A stretch of 64,000 nt of DNA from Petunia secreta (GCA_029990175.1 JARKIP010000197.1:186001-250000), one strand, 5' to 3'. Shown: positions 22,294 through 34,915, counted from the stretch's first letter. The notes: generated by a model from the sequence alone, not told the origin. Translations and numbers: made by a program.

Positions 22294-22673
22294 ACCGCTA
22301 CTTCAAAAATTAGTTTGCAAATGAGGTATTAGTTTACAAACGTAATTTGTTAGAGAGTTAATTAATTATCTTGCTACTTTACGATTTCTTTTTCTATTCT
22401 TTGGTTAATTAATTAGCAACCAAGGACTTTTAGCTCCGTTCAAAATACTGATCCTTAATACAAACATTGTTGAATTTTATATAGGTTAAAATCGGGTTTA
22501 GTCAACAATAATTGGATTTATATTAGCTGTAGTAAAGCAATGCGTTATATCAAGATTCATAAATATATTTAGGCTTAGATATATATATTTTAAAGTAAGA
22601 AATCGAGTGTTTAAGCTAATACCATGAGCTTAATCAAACAATACAAATAATAGCAAGTGAGCAAAATAAAGAG
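22294..22673 (-). mobile_element. Probable Copia 5' LTR/leader piece
   Basis: 380 bp of AT-rich non-coding DNA that lies between the target duplications of G2 and G3, so before those insertions it joined 13238 on one side and 50306 on the other. By position it should be the downstream part of the Copia 5' LTR or leader. No primer-binding site could be found, so the LTR end is not fixed. Confidence 0.5.
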
Positions 22674-25600
22674 TGTTGACACCCAATTTTGTCCTTCCCA
22701 TTTTCAAAATCAACCGTTTTGAATTTCACACACTTATGTATTTCATTCCTGCCCCGTCTATTATTTTCAAATTACTTTCTCACACTGGCCTGGCAATTGA
22801 GGCCATTTTCAAAAGCATCGTCTTGAACCATAGTTATTTTGAAATTTTCTACAATTACTCATATTTTTGACAAAACCCTCCAAAGTTGTTTTAAGCCTCA
22901 ATAACATTTTAGAATTGACTTCATCAGTTTCCTATAATTTTTATACCTTCGTAAATCTATTTTATACCATTTTATAGCTATTTTATACCTATTTACATAA
23001 TATTCACACACATATCCACGTATATACACACAAAGCACACACATCAGCTATTATTTTACACGTCATGCCTACATGAATCGATCCTGATCGTCCACGTAGA
23101 CGATCCAAGGGCCCAGATTAGTTCCCTTTGTTTATACCCCACAAAACCCTTTCCCCTCTCCCATTTCCCCTCTCACACTTGACAGGACTCTCTCTCTCTT
23201 GGAGATCTCAATCGCCCTCTCTGTCGATGTCCTTTCCGGCTGCTTGAGGCGGTGAAAATTGGGGAAAATGGTGTCTTTAGACTCCCTCGTCGTCCGCAAC
23301 ACACCCCCACACGCTTTCGATGGGGTTTGAGCGAGGGGAAACTTAACCCTAGGTCAGTTGAAACGCCACTGTCAAAGGCCGATTCTGGTCGACTCCACCG
23401 GAGAAACGAAGAATAAATTGTACCACGATGATCCCCTCACTCTCCTCTAAAAAAAACCCCTATGGATTTGTTGCTATTCGACAAAGGTTTGAAGTTGACC
23501 TTTCGTCGGGTTCATCGATGTTGCCGGAGCTCCGGCGAAAATGTGGTAAGAACTGGTTTATATGACTAAAAGGAGGGGATAACCCTCATGTTTACGTAAA
23601 TCAAAACGGGTCAAGATTGACCCGACGCGAATTCCAAACGGGTAATCCTATTCTTTTACTATGCTTTGAGCCTATGTGACATTGTGCCTAGATTGCTTAG
23701 TTTCTCTGTGATTTAACATGTTCACTTATTGATTGACTAATTAGTCAAGAAATTATATGATCATTAGTCCATGCTGGTTTTACGGGTTGAGACACTGATT
23801 TGAATTCCTATCTGTCTAAAAGCTTAGCATGTTTGTAGTTCACAGAACACCTCTGTCAATTTGAAAATTCAGAGTCCATGCCAGTCTTGGGTCGATTATG
23901 TTTATGTTTGTTTGATACAATGTATTTAGTCTCACATTCTGTCGAAATACATAATCTTCACGACTGTACGCTTAAAATTGAAATAGTGATTTGATTTAGC
24001 ATGATTAGAAGGACCTTGATTTTCTTAAATTGGGAATCTTGATTATATGATTGTGATGATTGATACAGTAGTGGCTACAACCTGTTTGCAGCTTGATTTT
24101 CAAACTAGAACATGTTATGCACTATGATTTGAACCTAGACTGCTGTTAGGGTAAAGGGAAGAGAGTCATAATTGGTTAGGATCCTGTTTTCCTTAAATTT
24201 GGGAGACTAATTGATTTATATTTGGATATAGTACATAATTGAATCCTGTCAATTTTGAGAGTCAATATTCTCTTACCATCTTGAATCTTCTTCCCGTTTG
24301 AATTCTAACCCTCACCCCTCACTATATAAACTGGTTATTCCCTCATTCTTTACACAGAGCTTAGGCATTAAAATACCTAAAGCGCATCACACACATCCAC
24401 AGCATCCTGCATAAGGGATAAAGGATACAGAGTACCCTTCTGAAGTCTGATCCCTCCTGGTTCTTTTTTCTGGAAAGCAACTACTTCTTTATTTGGTTGT
24501 TTGGTCCTGCTTTGCAAGTCCTGACTACTTCTAATTGTTTCTTTACTTTCTCACTGCTAAAAGGTATTCTCTCTTTCCTTTTGCTCACTGCATATGGTCT
24601 TCTCTGCTTGCCTATGTTTGATTGAATCAGTGTGTCTTCTTACATCACTTTTTCTTGGTTTGCTTTAGAATACTTAAGTTGAAGTAATGCATGTTTGAGC
24701 TTTGCATCTTTAGTCTTGATCAGTTAAAAGGATCCAATAGGATCCTACTTATACTCTGTGGAGAACAGGGACATGATCATGTTCCATTAGGCCAGGTCCT
24801 CTGTCATGGACATGGACCTCTACTCAGGTCTTTTCCCTTCCCTTTCCCCTGCTAATCTTGCACTTGCAGGTTATTTGAAAGGCCTTAACTTGGCCAAGCT
24901 ATGGTTATAGGGCATTCTTTAGAACTTAAAAGAATCAGTGGTTGAACTCTTTTGAGTTGTTTCTGGGGCTACGGTGCTGAGACCTTGAACTTTTAATTGA
25001 TTACTGGACTTAACCTTAAACCCTGGGGAACTGAACATTGTTTGAACTTGTAGCCCTATATTTCTCCCCTTAGAAACTGTCCTTGTCTTGTAAATTTGAC
25101 AAGGATCCCTTCTGTACTTCTATTAATACAGGGGAATAGCCATTTGACTATGTTATGGCAATCAGAGGCCAATTCCTAACCTTCCTCTTATATGCTGCAT
25201 CATAATAGGACCTAATCTCTTTAGCATGCCTATAACTTCATAACAAATGGTTTACAGCTTTGAGTTTTACTATGTTAACACGTTTTGAACAGATTTTCAA
25301 AGTAGAATTTGAATACACGCATGTTTCTGTAATTGAATCTGGAAACTAACTTGAAAAGGGGCTCTTTTGTGTCATTCGAACCCGTTCTGAATTATTTAAA
25401 ATCGTAGTAGCCCCTACTCTTTTTTTGCATAAATAACCTGGGCCCAAAAGTATTTTCAACAAAAGGCCCTTTTGTGTGCATAAACTATTTTTTTACCTCT
25501 TAAAATGCTCCTACACACTATTAGATTAGTGTATAGGGGTGTACAAAGTTCTTGGGGTCACTTGTACACTTTAAAATGGTTTTTTTTCCTATGGCTACAA

Positions 25601-26374
25601 TTATCATTTAGGACATATAATTGCATGTCTATACTTATATATAAGTACTATTATGTGCGATGGCCTTTATTTGCTCTTGTGTGCTACTGTGAACTCCTCT
25701 TTCAAAAACAGCCCCATTGCCTATAAATATTTCCAAATCCGACCCCTACACAAAAAAGGCCATTAAGGTTAGGGCTCGACAATTAATGACGAGTCACACC
25801 GACCCTAAATGAGCCAGCATTTTGTTTCAAAACAAACCTCTTTCGATTTTCCTAATTAAATCTAAACTCATTTGTCAATTAGGCTACTTATGCAAATACC
25901 TTTTTGTATTTACTACGCAAGTTGAGCACTTATAATCTTTTGTTCACGATTAGGCTTTGACGTTAGAGGCCGTAGACACGACTAGGCTCAAAACCTAGGC
26001 CGAATGTGAAAATTGTTCGTATGTGTGCATAAGTATGTTATATCTTATTTTAAATGTTAAATCCCAAGTTACTATTCATATGATAATAGACATTGTTTAC
26101 ATCCTAAAACTAAGACTCGGACGGTAACCACCCTTTTGGTGGGACTCGGGAAGTGCCTAACACCTTCTTCCCTGAGTCACTTGGACTTCTTACCCGCGAA
26201 GAATCTCTGAAATAGACTAATGGACCTTTTGAACCTGACTTTAGACATTAGGTGACCTAATACGCCTTAGAATCTATATTAGGTGGCGACTCCAATACTT
26301 TGACTCAAACGAGTTCACCCAGTCAAATCTGAAACCCGAATCGCTTTGAGCTGAGTCCAAAATCGGGTATGATA
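22674..26374 (+). repeat. G3 5' LTR
   Basis: 3701 bp. A CT-rich, UTR-like stretch lies at about 23140-23230 and a TATA box at 24321-24330, giving a U3 of about 1.65 kb. The end is GGGTATGATA (a C-to-T change in the terminal CA). Sampled stretches differ from the right LTR at about 3-5% of sites. Confidence 0.92.
24321..24330 (+). promoter_or_regulatory. TATA box of G3 5' LTR
   Basis: ACTATATAAA followed by CTGGTTATTCCC, conserved at 48240-48249 in the right LTR. Transcription would start near 24355, giving a long R-U5 leader of about 2 kb. Confidence 0.7.
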
Positions 26375-26377
26375 GAA

Positions 26378-26395
26378 TGGCGACTCCGCTGGGGA
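26378..26395 (+). other. G3 primer-binding site
   Basis: TGGCGACTCCGCTGGGGA starts three bases after the LTR end. This matches the tRNA-Arg-type primer site typical of Ogre elements. Confidence 0.8.
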
Positions 26396-27003
26396 TACTC
26401 AAAGTCCTAACCACAACGAGTCTTTACTTTTGGTATTTATTTAATTATTTTTTTTATTCTTTATTAATATTGTTATATTGACTTGGTTTCCTTTTTTTTT
26501 TTCTTTCTTTTACTTTATGTATTTATTGTATTATTTATGTGACATATTTCATACTTCGCTCATACTCCCCCACTCTTGGGAAATGACACTTCACACACAC
26601 ACGGAGATTACGTGGATCCCACGGTCGCTTCACCACCAAAACACCTTTTAAGAGGGACATGTTGGAATATAGTTGATCCGTGGTACAGCCAACAATTTCA
26701 AATGATCCCACTCCTTGGTCATCCGCTTTGGGGAACCGTACATAGAATTACACCACTCTTCTATTGTAATGGGCATGCATCATTCCGTAGGAGGGGCTCT
26801 CCGTGAGCCGACTAGTTTTCAACTTGTCCAAACTACCTAAACAGGTTTTCCGACCCCAAAAGGATGTTTGGACATGATTATATGCATTTGAGAGAGAAAA
26901 AAAAAAGGAAAAAGTGAGATGAGAATGAAAACGCATTTTGATTTGTTCAATTATTCTCAAAGGGGACGGGGTTTTAAATTTCTTCTTTTATTTTTAGGTC
27001 ACA
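26396..27003 (+). other. G3 leader with a splice-acceptor-like end
   Basis: About 600 bp between the primer site and the first ORF, with no convincing protein. It ends with the pyrimidine tract TTTCTTCTTTTATTTTTAG (AG at 26996-26997), a strong 3' splice site by eye, six bases before the ATG of ORF1a. Confidence 0.5.
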
Positions 27004-28543
27004 ATGAGGCAAAAGTTCCATCGTTTTGGAATGACTATGGGCGCACCTCCTGTGTTAACTGGTTGGTGGAACAACCTGTCACTAGGAGAGCAAACCGAAG
27101 TACGACAACACTTAGGACGTTTGATTTCACTGTTGGAAATGGAACCATGTAGGGAGATGATCGAAGTAGCAGTGTCATTTTGGGATCAAGAACTGAACGT
27201 GTTTAGGTTTGGGGATGTTGAATTAACCCCTTTATTGGAAGAAATAGGGGGGTTTTGTATCACACTCGGGGTTAGATAAACACCGTTGGCAAGGGGGTCG
27301 CGTATTAGCACCCAGTGTCCCTACAGCTGACAAGTTTCGTAAGAAGTTAGGGATGGTAGCAAGTGTGGACGTGGGATTTTTACAACAAAAGAAGATCCTC
27401 TTTTCCTATTTTTACACTCGGTTTGGGCATTTGAGAGCGTATGATAGCCATAAGAAGGAGTTCGAGTCCTACGATGATTGGAGAAGGGCTAGACCGCTTG
27501 CATTTGCTATTGGTTTCTTAGGAGTGATGGTTTTCCCCGAGAGTTCAAATCACGACATATGCTCGAGACTTGTCATGGTCACCAATGCAGTGTTCAACGG
27601 AATTGATGGTTATCGTTATACCATAGTTCCTATGATAGTAGCAGACATTTACCGAGCTTTGGGTCATTGCAAGAGAGGAGCGAGATATTTCCAAGGGTGT
27701 AATCTTCTACTACAAGCATGGTTCAAAGAACATTTAGGGAAAGCAAGAGGTGTGGAAGCACTATCCAAACCAACTGGTTGCAACTACTTGATTGGGGAAC
27801 GGTATGGGATTTCAAAACTCAAACAGCCAATCAGCACAGAGAAGTGGGTGAAATTGTTCGAAGACATAAAAGAGGACTCAATCCAGTGGATGTTCACTTG
27901 GTTTCCTTCATCAGATTTCATCATTAGTTCTGAGAAGGCATCCTTTGTGATACTTATGGGGTTAAGAGGCCTCCAACCCTATCAACCGCTAAGAGTAATG
28001 AGGCAAGCAGGGAGGAAGCAAATCATACCATTGATACCGAACACGAAAGATTATCAGTTTGACTATACTGAAGATATTGTTCCAAGGGTCAAAAGCATTA
28101 GGAAGTCATGGGAAGGAAGACAAGTCATGTAAGTAGCCTCTCTAGCACCTGATAGATGCAACGCTGGATGCGAACCAAACTACAAAACCTGGTTGCGCTC
28201 TAGTATGAAGGGAAACGTGGTTGTAGGACCAAGTCGAGGGAATGACATAAGAGATCGTGAGGCTGAAGCTCAAATTCGATACCGAGAGTTCATGCTAAAG
28301 GCTGTCAAGATGGATAAGGAAAACAAAGAAGAGATCGAAGTGTGGAAGAAGCGTACATTAGAACTAGAAAGGAAAATAGAGGCATTGGAAACAAAGCTCG
28401 AGCAATGGAATTCGAAGCGCGCAGAGGTAGACATCTTACATTTGGTAGCAGCCAAAGGGTACTTAGTCAACGCTATGGAAGAAATCAAGGAGATTATAGG
28501 AGAAGCAAAGAGAGCTAAGATGGAAAAGGAGTGTGCTGCCTAG
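27004..28543 (+). pseudogene. G3 extra ORF before gag, copy a (ORF1a)
   Basis: About 510 codons in three pieces: MRQKFHRFGMTMGAPPVLTG to GGF (27004-27279), then after a one-base shift near 27252 a long open stretch to 28132, then after one TAA a coiled-coil tail to 28543 (KENKEEIEVWKKRTLELERK and on). The N-terminus has FWDQELNVFRFGDVELTPLL, reminiscent of plant mobile-domain-like proteins; the middle has RRARPLAFAIGFLGVMVFPE. Role unknown; extra ORFs here are known in Ogre elements. The TAA lies inside a perfect GTAAGT donor motif at 28129, so it may belong to an intron. Confidence 0.75.
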
Positions 28544-28885
28544 TCAAAAGTGTCATTTTCATTTCTTCTTTTGTACTTTTACTTTTCCAAAATTATTGTC
28601 ATGTATTGATTTATAAATTTTGGGGAATTTATGAGAATAATTTGCTGCAAGATGCGTATTTATTCTTTTTGCATAACGACAAACCCAGGAAGGTTGTACG
28701 TCCTTGGCACGTAATAGTCCATTAGTAAACCTACACCAAATGTCAAAAAGGGTTTTTAACCCGAAAAGTGACAAATTGCATTGATTCGAAGAAGTATTTG
28801 CACAAAACATTGATTGTCTGTTTGAACATGATCAAAACTATAAAGATGTTTTGGTCTTTACCTTTTCTTGTTTTGTTTTCAGACT
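28544..28885 (+). other. Spacer between the two extra ORFs, ends with acceptor-like tract
   Basis: About 340 bp, non-coding. It ends CCTTTTCTTGTTTTGTTTTC-AG (AG at 28881-28882), again a strong 3' splice site, three bases before the ATG of ORF1b. The same arrangement precedes ORF1a, as if the acceptor had been duplicated with the ORF. Confidence 0.5.
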
Positions 28886-30522
28886 ATGGTTGCAAAGGGT
28901 ACTCTCCAATTCGAGATCGTTTCCCGACCTCCCCACTTGATCAAACTTTAGTGGGAGGATTTGGCCATTGTCAGCAAAGCTCATGTTCAAAAGATGTTGG
29001 GGGAGTTGATAGCCCTCAAGAACTATACTGCCGTGACTGGCTTGGTTGAAGCTGCTACCCATTTCTGGGACTACAAAAGGGCCATGTTTAACTTCAATGG
29101 TTTCAAGTTGGTACTGATGTTGGAAGAATTTAGAGGATTAGTGGGGTTAGAGGTTGGACCTGAGACCATGATCTATCCGCGAGAGGTGGAGCCTAAGGAG
29201 TTCATTGAACTGTAGGGAGCTCCTTATGATCCATATGCCGAGGGAGTGATTGATGGAAAGATCAGGTTGGAATACTTGCACTCTAGGTTTGGAGATCCGA
29301 CACTTAGACACGAATAGAATGGGGCATGGGAGATTCAAGACTGGGAGTGGACTGAATCCAATGCTTTCACAATTGCCTTTCTTGGAAGCATGGTTTTCCC
29401 CGAGAAAGGAGGCAAGATTGACATAAGTTTAGGGAGAGTATTAGGGGGCTGTGCAAAGGTGCCTTCAAACGTTAAGTGAGTTTGGTTCCGATGATTTTGG
29501 GGGAAGTTTATAGGGCTTTGATTAAATGTAGGAGGGTAGGAGACTTTTTCGAAGGTTTGCAATCTGTTGTTGGAAATCTGGTTGATAGAGCATTTGCACA
29601 GCGTCCCTGTCAGTCCGGTGGCACCAAAACCCTCTTGGCAAGGAGGGATTTTCTCACATAGCACCCGGATGGCTGGAACAGTGACATGGGATTACCCCGC
29701 AAACATGGAAGGATGGTACACTAGGCTCGAGGAACTGCAAGAGGTGCAATGGGTGATTGAACATTGTGCCGGTTTCGTTGTCTCCATACAAGGTCAAGAC
29801 ATTACCTTGTTGACGTTGATTGGATTCCGACGAAATCATCACTATGTTCCTCTAAGGATCCTTCAGCAAGTGGGCATGACACAACAAACTCCGCAATTAA
29901 CTGAAGGAAGAAGTTTCAATGTTGATATAAAGGGCATCGAGCATCCGATGGTCCTCACCTTACTGACAATATGGGAGAAGAGACTTACTATGCAATTTTT
30001 CCGTGGTCGTGACAGTAGGGTGAACCCCACAGCTACCCTGACTTACCCTCAATAGCTCGACGAAGATAGGGCAAAGTACCGATCCAAGACTACACTGAAA
30101 AGGACAGCCAAAGCTCCAAATGCCGCTTAAAAATACAAGAAGCTGAAGAAAGAGTTTAACCAAAGAAATAAAGAGTTAAGGGTGCGCAAGAAAGAGAGAT
30201 GAGGAGACAATATAAAGATAAGATCAAAGGGGACGAACTCAAGTATTGGACCAGCAAGGTCATGACTGCAAGGCAAGCCGCTGGGAATTTGCAAGATTTG
30301 CTCAAGTGATGGGGAGAATATTTTAAGTCAGTACCGCTGGAAGAGAAGGAAGCAAGAGGATTGGAAATCTGCGAGTTCTTAGTAAAGGCTCTGGGTAACA
30401 TGGAGGATGGGAAAGACTTGCTGGAAATATTTGTTGATACTCCGCTCATTAGTCTAGTTCACAAACCCAAGGAGGAAGCCAAAGAGGATAAGGAAAAGGA
30501 AGACGCTGGAGCTGATATTTGA
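28886..30522 (+). pseudogene. G3 extra ORF, copy b (ORF1b)
   Basis: A second, diverged version of ORF1a. It starts MVAKGTLQFEIVSRPPHLIK and contains ATHFWDYKRAMFNFNGFKLV and LMLEEFRGL (compare FWDQ...FRFG...LLEEIGGF in copy a), then TIAFLGSMVFPEKGGKIDI (compare AFAIGFLGVMVFPE), LVPMILGEVYRALIKC (compare IVPMIVADIYRALGHC) and GFRRNHHYVPLRILQQVGM (compare GLRGLQPYQPLRVMRQAG). A charged, coiled-coil-like tail ends EDKEKEDAGADI at 30522. It has more stops and shifts than copy a. Function unknown; two paralogous copies in one element are unusual. Confidence 0.72.
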
Positions 30523-30968
30523 ACCTGAAGTCCTTTTGCTTGGTGCCTAGTCTAGTCGTGTCGAGTCGAGTCGTCTTGTCCTTTTTTTGTTTTCATTTTT
30601 GTCTTAATCAAGTCATTAGTGGTTGTAATAAAGCCAAGCAAACTAAATAAAATTTCGTTATTTTGGGTTTTAGATTGTGATGATCATGTTTATTCAAATG
30701 AAATGATGTGTTTGGTGCAAATGTTTACTTCGAGTCCGCGATAGGCCCACCTCTGGCACGAAAGAGGTCCCATGTATGATAGGACGCGATTTTTATTTAA
30801 GCGAACATGTACTCACACTTTATCTTCTTGTTTTGATATAGAGAGTTCCTAAGTCCCTTAAAGTTTGGTTTGAGCATTTTGGCCGCGCCGCAATACTGGT
30901 TGAGGTCCAAAGGATCGATCCCAACACCTCCGTATATACCTACAAGGACAAGGACGAGACGAAGTATC
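30523..30968 (+). other. Spacer before G3 gag
   Basis: About 450 bp without a clear gene. A pyrimidine-rich stretch ending in AG (30820-30841) again resembles a 3' splice site, weaker than those before the extra ORFs. Confidence 0.4.
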
Positions 30969-32447
30969 ATGGCTGAGTTCGACAAGGTTAGTACTCCTGA
31001 GAAACAAAGCATGGCCGCTTATGAAAACTACGCTAAGCTGGAGCAGAGGTTGCTTGAGTTGGAAAATAGGATCCCTCTGGCCCATACTGAAGAGATCACT
31101 GAATCAAACCAAACTGCTTGCCCTCACGACAAAGATCCATTTTACCCCGAAAGAGACCTTCCTTACCCTACCCACACTGCACCACCAAAAGCGCCACAAA
31201 ACAACCTACCCGCCTTTACAGTTGAAACCAAAACCATTGCATCACCTACCAAGAACCATGAAATGTATGCATGGACTAAGGAAGACCTAGACAGCACCAA
31301 AGAACAAGTCCAATGGCTAGTTGAGAAGTTCAAACAACTCCAAGGCGCTAAGGGAACCCGAGGGTTAGCTTATGAGGATCTCTGTTTTTATCCTCACTTG
31401 AAACTACCCGAAGGCTACAAAACACCCAAATTCAACATGCTCGATGGTAGTGGAGACCCAATGGCTCACTTAATCTTACCGTGACAAGCTGATTGGGTTG
31501 AGCATGATGAGAAGATTCGCATGCAACTGTTCAACCGCAGCTTGACTTGAGATGCATTAGTATGGTACTCTAAGCAGCAAACCAAGAAGTGGACGAGCTG
31601 CGAAGTAATGGCTGGAGATTTTGTTGACAGTTTTGGGCATAACACTGACACTATGCCCGATCGGTTTTACTTAGGGAAGTTGAAGAAGAAGCCCACTGAG
31701 ACTTTTAGAGAGTTTGCACTCAGATGGAAGGCTGAAGCCGCCAAAGTCCAGCCTCCCATGGAAGATGCTGAGATAGTCGCGACTTTCATTCGCATACAAG
31801 AAGATATATATTTTGATAAGATGCTGAACTTGCAAGACAAGAAGTTCGGAGAATTGATCAAGATTGGCGACATGGCCGAAGATGGACTCAAGACTGGAAG
31901 GATTCTTAACATGGCTGCATTACAAGCCGCTAACAAAGCTCTACAAGCTGGCAGCACTACCACCTCAAGAAAGATAAAGGACGATGTCTCCTTCGTGGCC
32001 GCATCACTTGACCACTCCCCTACTCACAACCATTACTACCAAACACCTCCTCCCTCCTACCCATACATACCGCCCACATCCACCTACCAAGTCTATAACA
32101 TCCAGCCCATGTACCAAAACCCACCACCACAAAGACCAACATACCCACAAAGTCCCAATTACCGAAATACCAACACTTACTTACCAAGGCCTCACGATAT
32201 CAATAATCTGAGACCCAAAAGAAACTATACTCCACTGGCCGAATATCGCACTCAGCTGTTCGAGAGACTCAAGGCAGCCGGTCATATACAATACGTGCCA
32301 TTCAAAAAGCCTGATAGAATAACACCTTACTTTGACCAAACCAAAACCTGTGCCTATCACTCTGGAGGGCCTGGTCATGATACTAAGAAGTGTTATGCTT
32401 TAAGGGACAAAATACAAGATGTGATCGACCAAAAGGGATACATTTGA
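30969..32447 (+). pseudogene. G3 gag
   Basis: The frame starts MAEFDKVSTPEKQSMAAYEN and runs about 493 codons with two stops (near 31482 and 31548). A short coiled-coil is followed by a proline-rich linker, then the conserved capsid part: YKTPKFNMLDGSGDPMAHL, QLFNRSLT-DALVWYSKQQ, FREFALRWKAEAAKVQPPM and FGELIKIGDMAEDGLK. A Pro/Tyr-rich region precedes the knuckle-like CAYHSGGPGHDTKKC at about residue 460. The stops likely abolish function. Confidence 0.88.
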
Positions 32448-32457
32448 ACACTCCGAA

Positions 32458-33959
32458 TTGCACAGCAACCTTTTGCCTAATAATGGAGACGGTAGGGTGA
32501 ACTTGGTTGAGATGGATGAGGAATGCAATTTAGAAGGGACTATTGTTAAGGAGAAAGAAAATGCACCAGCAACTGCTTCAGTTGCTCAAGACGCCACAGC
32601 GCCAGAGCCCATTGAGGGAGAGGTAGCTCCTAAATTCTATGTCGATGTGGTTCCACCATACAGCGACAAGGAAGTGTCGTGGGACTATGAAAGGGAGAAA
32701 AGGAACAAGGTTATAGCTGAGACCGTCACCGACAAGGAATGACTAGGAGTGGGAGGATTTACACTCCTGAGCATCTAGTTCAAGAGAGGCGAGGAAGAGT
32801 ATGAGGGATTGTGAAAGAAAATACAAGCAAAAGAGTACTCCGTAGTTGAGCATTTGGGCAAAACTCTAGCACAAATTTCTGTTTTTGCGTTGCTCCTCAA
32901 ATCGGAGAGTCACCGAAGTGCTTTGATGAAGGTGTTGGATGAAGCACATGTTCCAGTAGACACTTCAGTTGAGAATCTGGCTAGCATGGTTACACAAGTC
33001 ATGGAGGCCAACCGAATTGCTTTTTACGGAGATGAGCTACCACCTGAAGGTTTGAATCACAACAAGGCTTTGCACGTCACTGTCAAATGCAAGCATTGGT
33101 TCATGGGAAGAGTCCTGATCGACGAAGATTTTTGCCTGAACATATGCCCATTCATTACTCTGAAAAGAATGGGAATTGACCAAAGCAAGATAAAAGAAAG
33201 CGACATGAAGGTAAAAGCATTCGATGGATCACAAAGAAGCACCATTGGGGAGATCGACTTGACTATCATGGTTGGCCCTGTGGAGTTCACTGCCGAGTTC
33301 CATGTCATGAACATTTCCGCTTCCTACAATCTGCTCCTAGGGAGGCCCTGGATCCATATGGCTGGTGCAGCGCCTTCTACATTGCACCAAACTGTGAAGT
33401 TTGAATGGGATCACAAAGAGGTAGTAGTTTTCGGCGAGGGGAATAATTCTATCTACAATGAGCTAACCATACCAGCAATTGAAGGAAGTACTCATGATGG
33501 GCAGACATTCTATACTGTAGAACTTGTAGGAGCACTACAAGGCACTCGATGAGGACGTCATAAGAATTACAATTCAAGTTGGAATCACACAAACACAGTC
33601 CAAGGAGGTTACACTGCACACTTTGCTCCTAAGTTGGTCAACGCGCCACCTGGGGTTGAAGAGAAAAAGAGGAACTTTTACAGTGCTCACTGGGATAGTC
33701 GAGGCAAAGGCTACGAAGGAAGAAACTTGGTCTGGGAGCCAGTCATGTCTGACTGGGGAGTGCCATCACGAGAATTTCGTGAGACCCTGCCAGCTAAGAC
33801 CGAGAAGCGGCCGATGTACTCACCTAGTGCTCGTCGCAATTGGAAACACATCTCTGAAAAAACAAAAGGAAAGCAAGTGTGGATACCCAAAGCACTGGAA
33901 CCTATGGAGGTAGTGATTGAAGAACCATACATACTTCCACAACCTGCAAAGTGGTCTGG
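32458..33959 (+). pseudogene. G3 aspartic protease and linker
   Basis: One frame with a few stops. The protease core follows HVTVKCKHWFMGRVLI, but the active site reads D-E-D at 33121-33129 where relatives have D-G/S-G, so it would be inactive. Further landmarks are FDGSQRSTIGEIDLTI, YNLLLGRPWIHMAGAAPS and TLHQTVKFEWDHKEVV. The frame goes on in a linker (NAPPGVEEKKRNFYSAHWDS, LPQPAKWSG) until it is cut at 33959 by the solo LTR. Confidence 0.85.
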
Positions 33960-34614
33960 TGACATGACCCGAATTCTCGGTTAGGCCGTGCGGGCACCCG
34001 ACCATCTTCCCCTAAACCTATCGGGCGAACCCTATTGACTGAATCGATATAAATTGCGAAGAATTACCTTGAAATGAAAATGAACCGAATTTTAACAACA
34101 TAAGATAACTCTTAAGGATAGACAAACATACAAGCTGTCTGAATAATACAACTAACTACCCAGAATACACAATTTTAAAGGTTTCCAGATCAGACATCTA
34201 AGAAGGCCAAAAGATATACACATTTCCCGAACGGAGCAAAAGTAAGAAAAACTGTAATATCTGAAGTTGGTGGCCGCAATGAACAGGATGGCTCACCGTA
34301 GACAGCTTAGAACGTACTACTCCTCAATCACGGCGCGACTGGCTGGGTCCTGGAGCAGAATCTGCCGAACGAAGGAAAACACAAGAATAAATAGGGGGTG
34401 AGTCATGAGGACTCAATAAGTGTGAACAAACTAGCAACCTCAAAAAAATAGATACGCTAGTAAGGGAAACGGAACCAGACAACAATTAACAAATATGGAA
34501 TGCACATATAAGCAGAACAGTAGTCATGTACAGAAAATCTATACAATAGTATGAAATGAAATGGAATGGGATGAAATGTAATGAGATGCAAAGGGTCACA
34601 TGTGCCCATAATCC

Positions 34615-34822
34615 CAGCCCGAAGCGGAATACTCCTGCATTCGAGGGGAATCCAATCTGCTAACCAACTGGAGCGGAATACTCCTGCTCCTGGGGCGGAA
34701 TACTCCTGCACCTGATATAATATAAACCAGAACCAGAGGCGGAATACTCCTGCACTCTCCTGGGGCGGAATACTCCTGCACCCGATAAAATGTAAAGCTG
34801 AGGCGGAATACTCCTGCACTCA
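34615..34822 (-). repeat. Array of a 15-bp motif in the solo LTR
   Basis: GCGGAATACTCCTGC occurs six times (34624, 34673, 34695, 34739, 34765, 34803) with spacings of 22 to 49 bp, some copies separated by TATA-rich spacers. In LTR orientation it lies just after the position of the 54-bp unit, where the G2 LTRs have their 35-bp array, but the sequence is different. Confidence 0.85.
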
Positions 34823-34865
34823 GTATGATATGCAATGTAATGCATATGAATGCAATGTGATGCAA

Positions 34866-34915
34866 TAATAACCCTTCACCGGCACAGGACTCTCATCGAC
34901 AGCCGGGAAGCAGAT
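34866..34915 (-). repeat. Single unit of the 54-bp repeat in the solo LTR
   Basis: Contains CCCTTCACCGGCACAGGACT and CTCATCGACAGCCGGGAAG, the reverse complement of one G2 54-bp unit. Only one copy is present here against about 13 in each G2 LTR. Confidence 0.8.

Noticed and set aside
23540..23550. GGTAAGAAC donor-like site in the G3 LTR
   Set aside because: It lies upstream of the TATA box at 24321 and so would not be in transcripts starting there.
26576..26806. 76-codon open frame in the G3 leader
   Set aside because: No recognisable domain; likely chance in a leader of that length.
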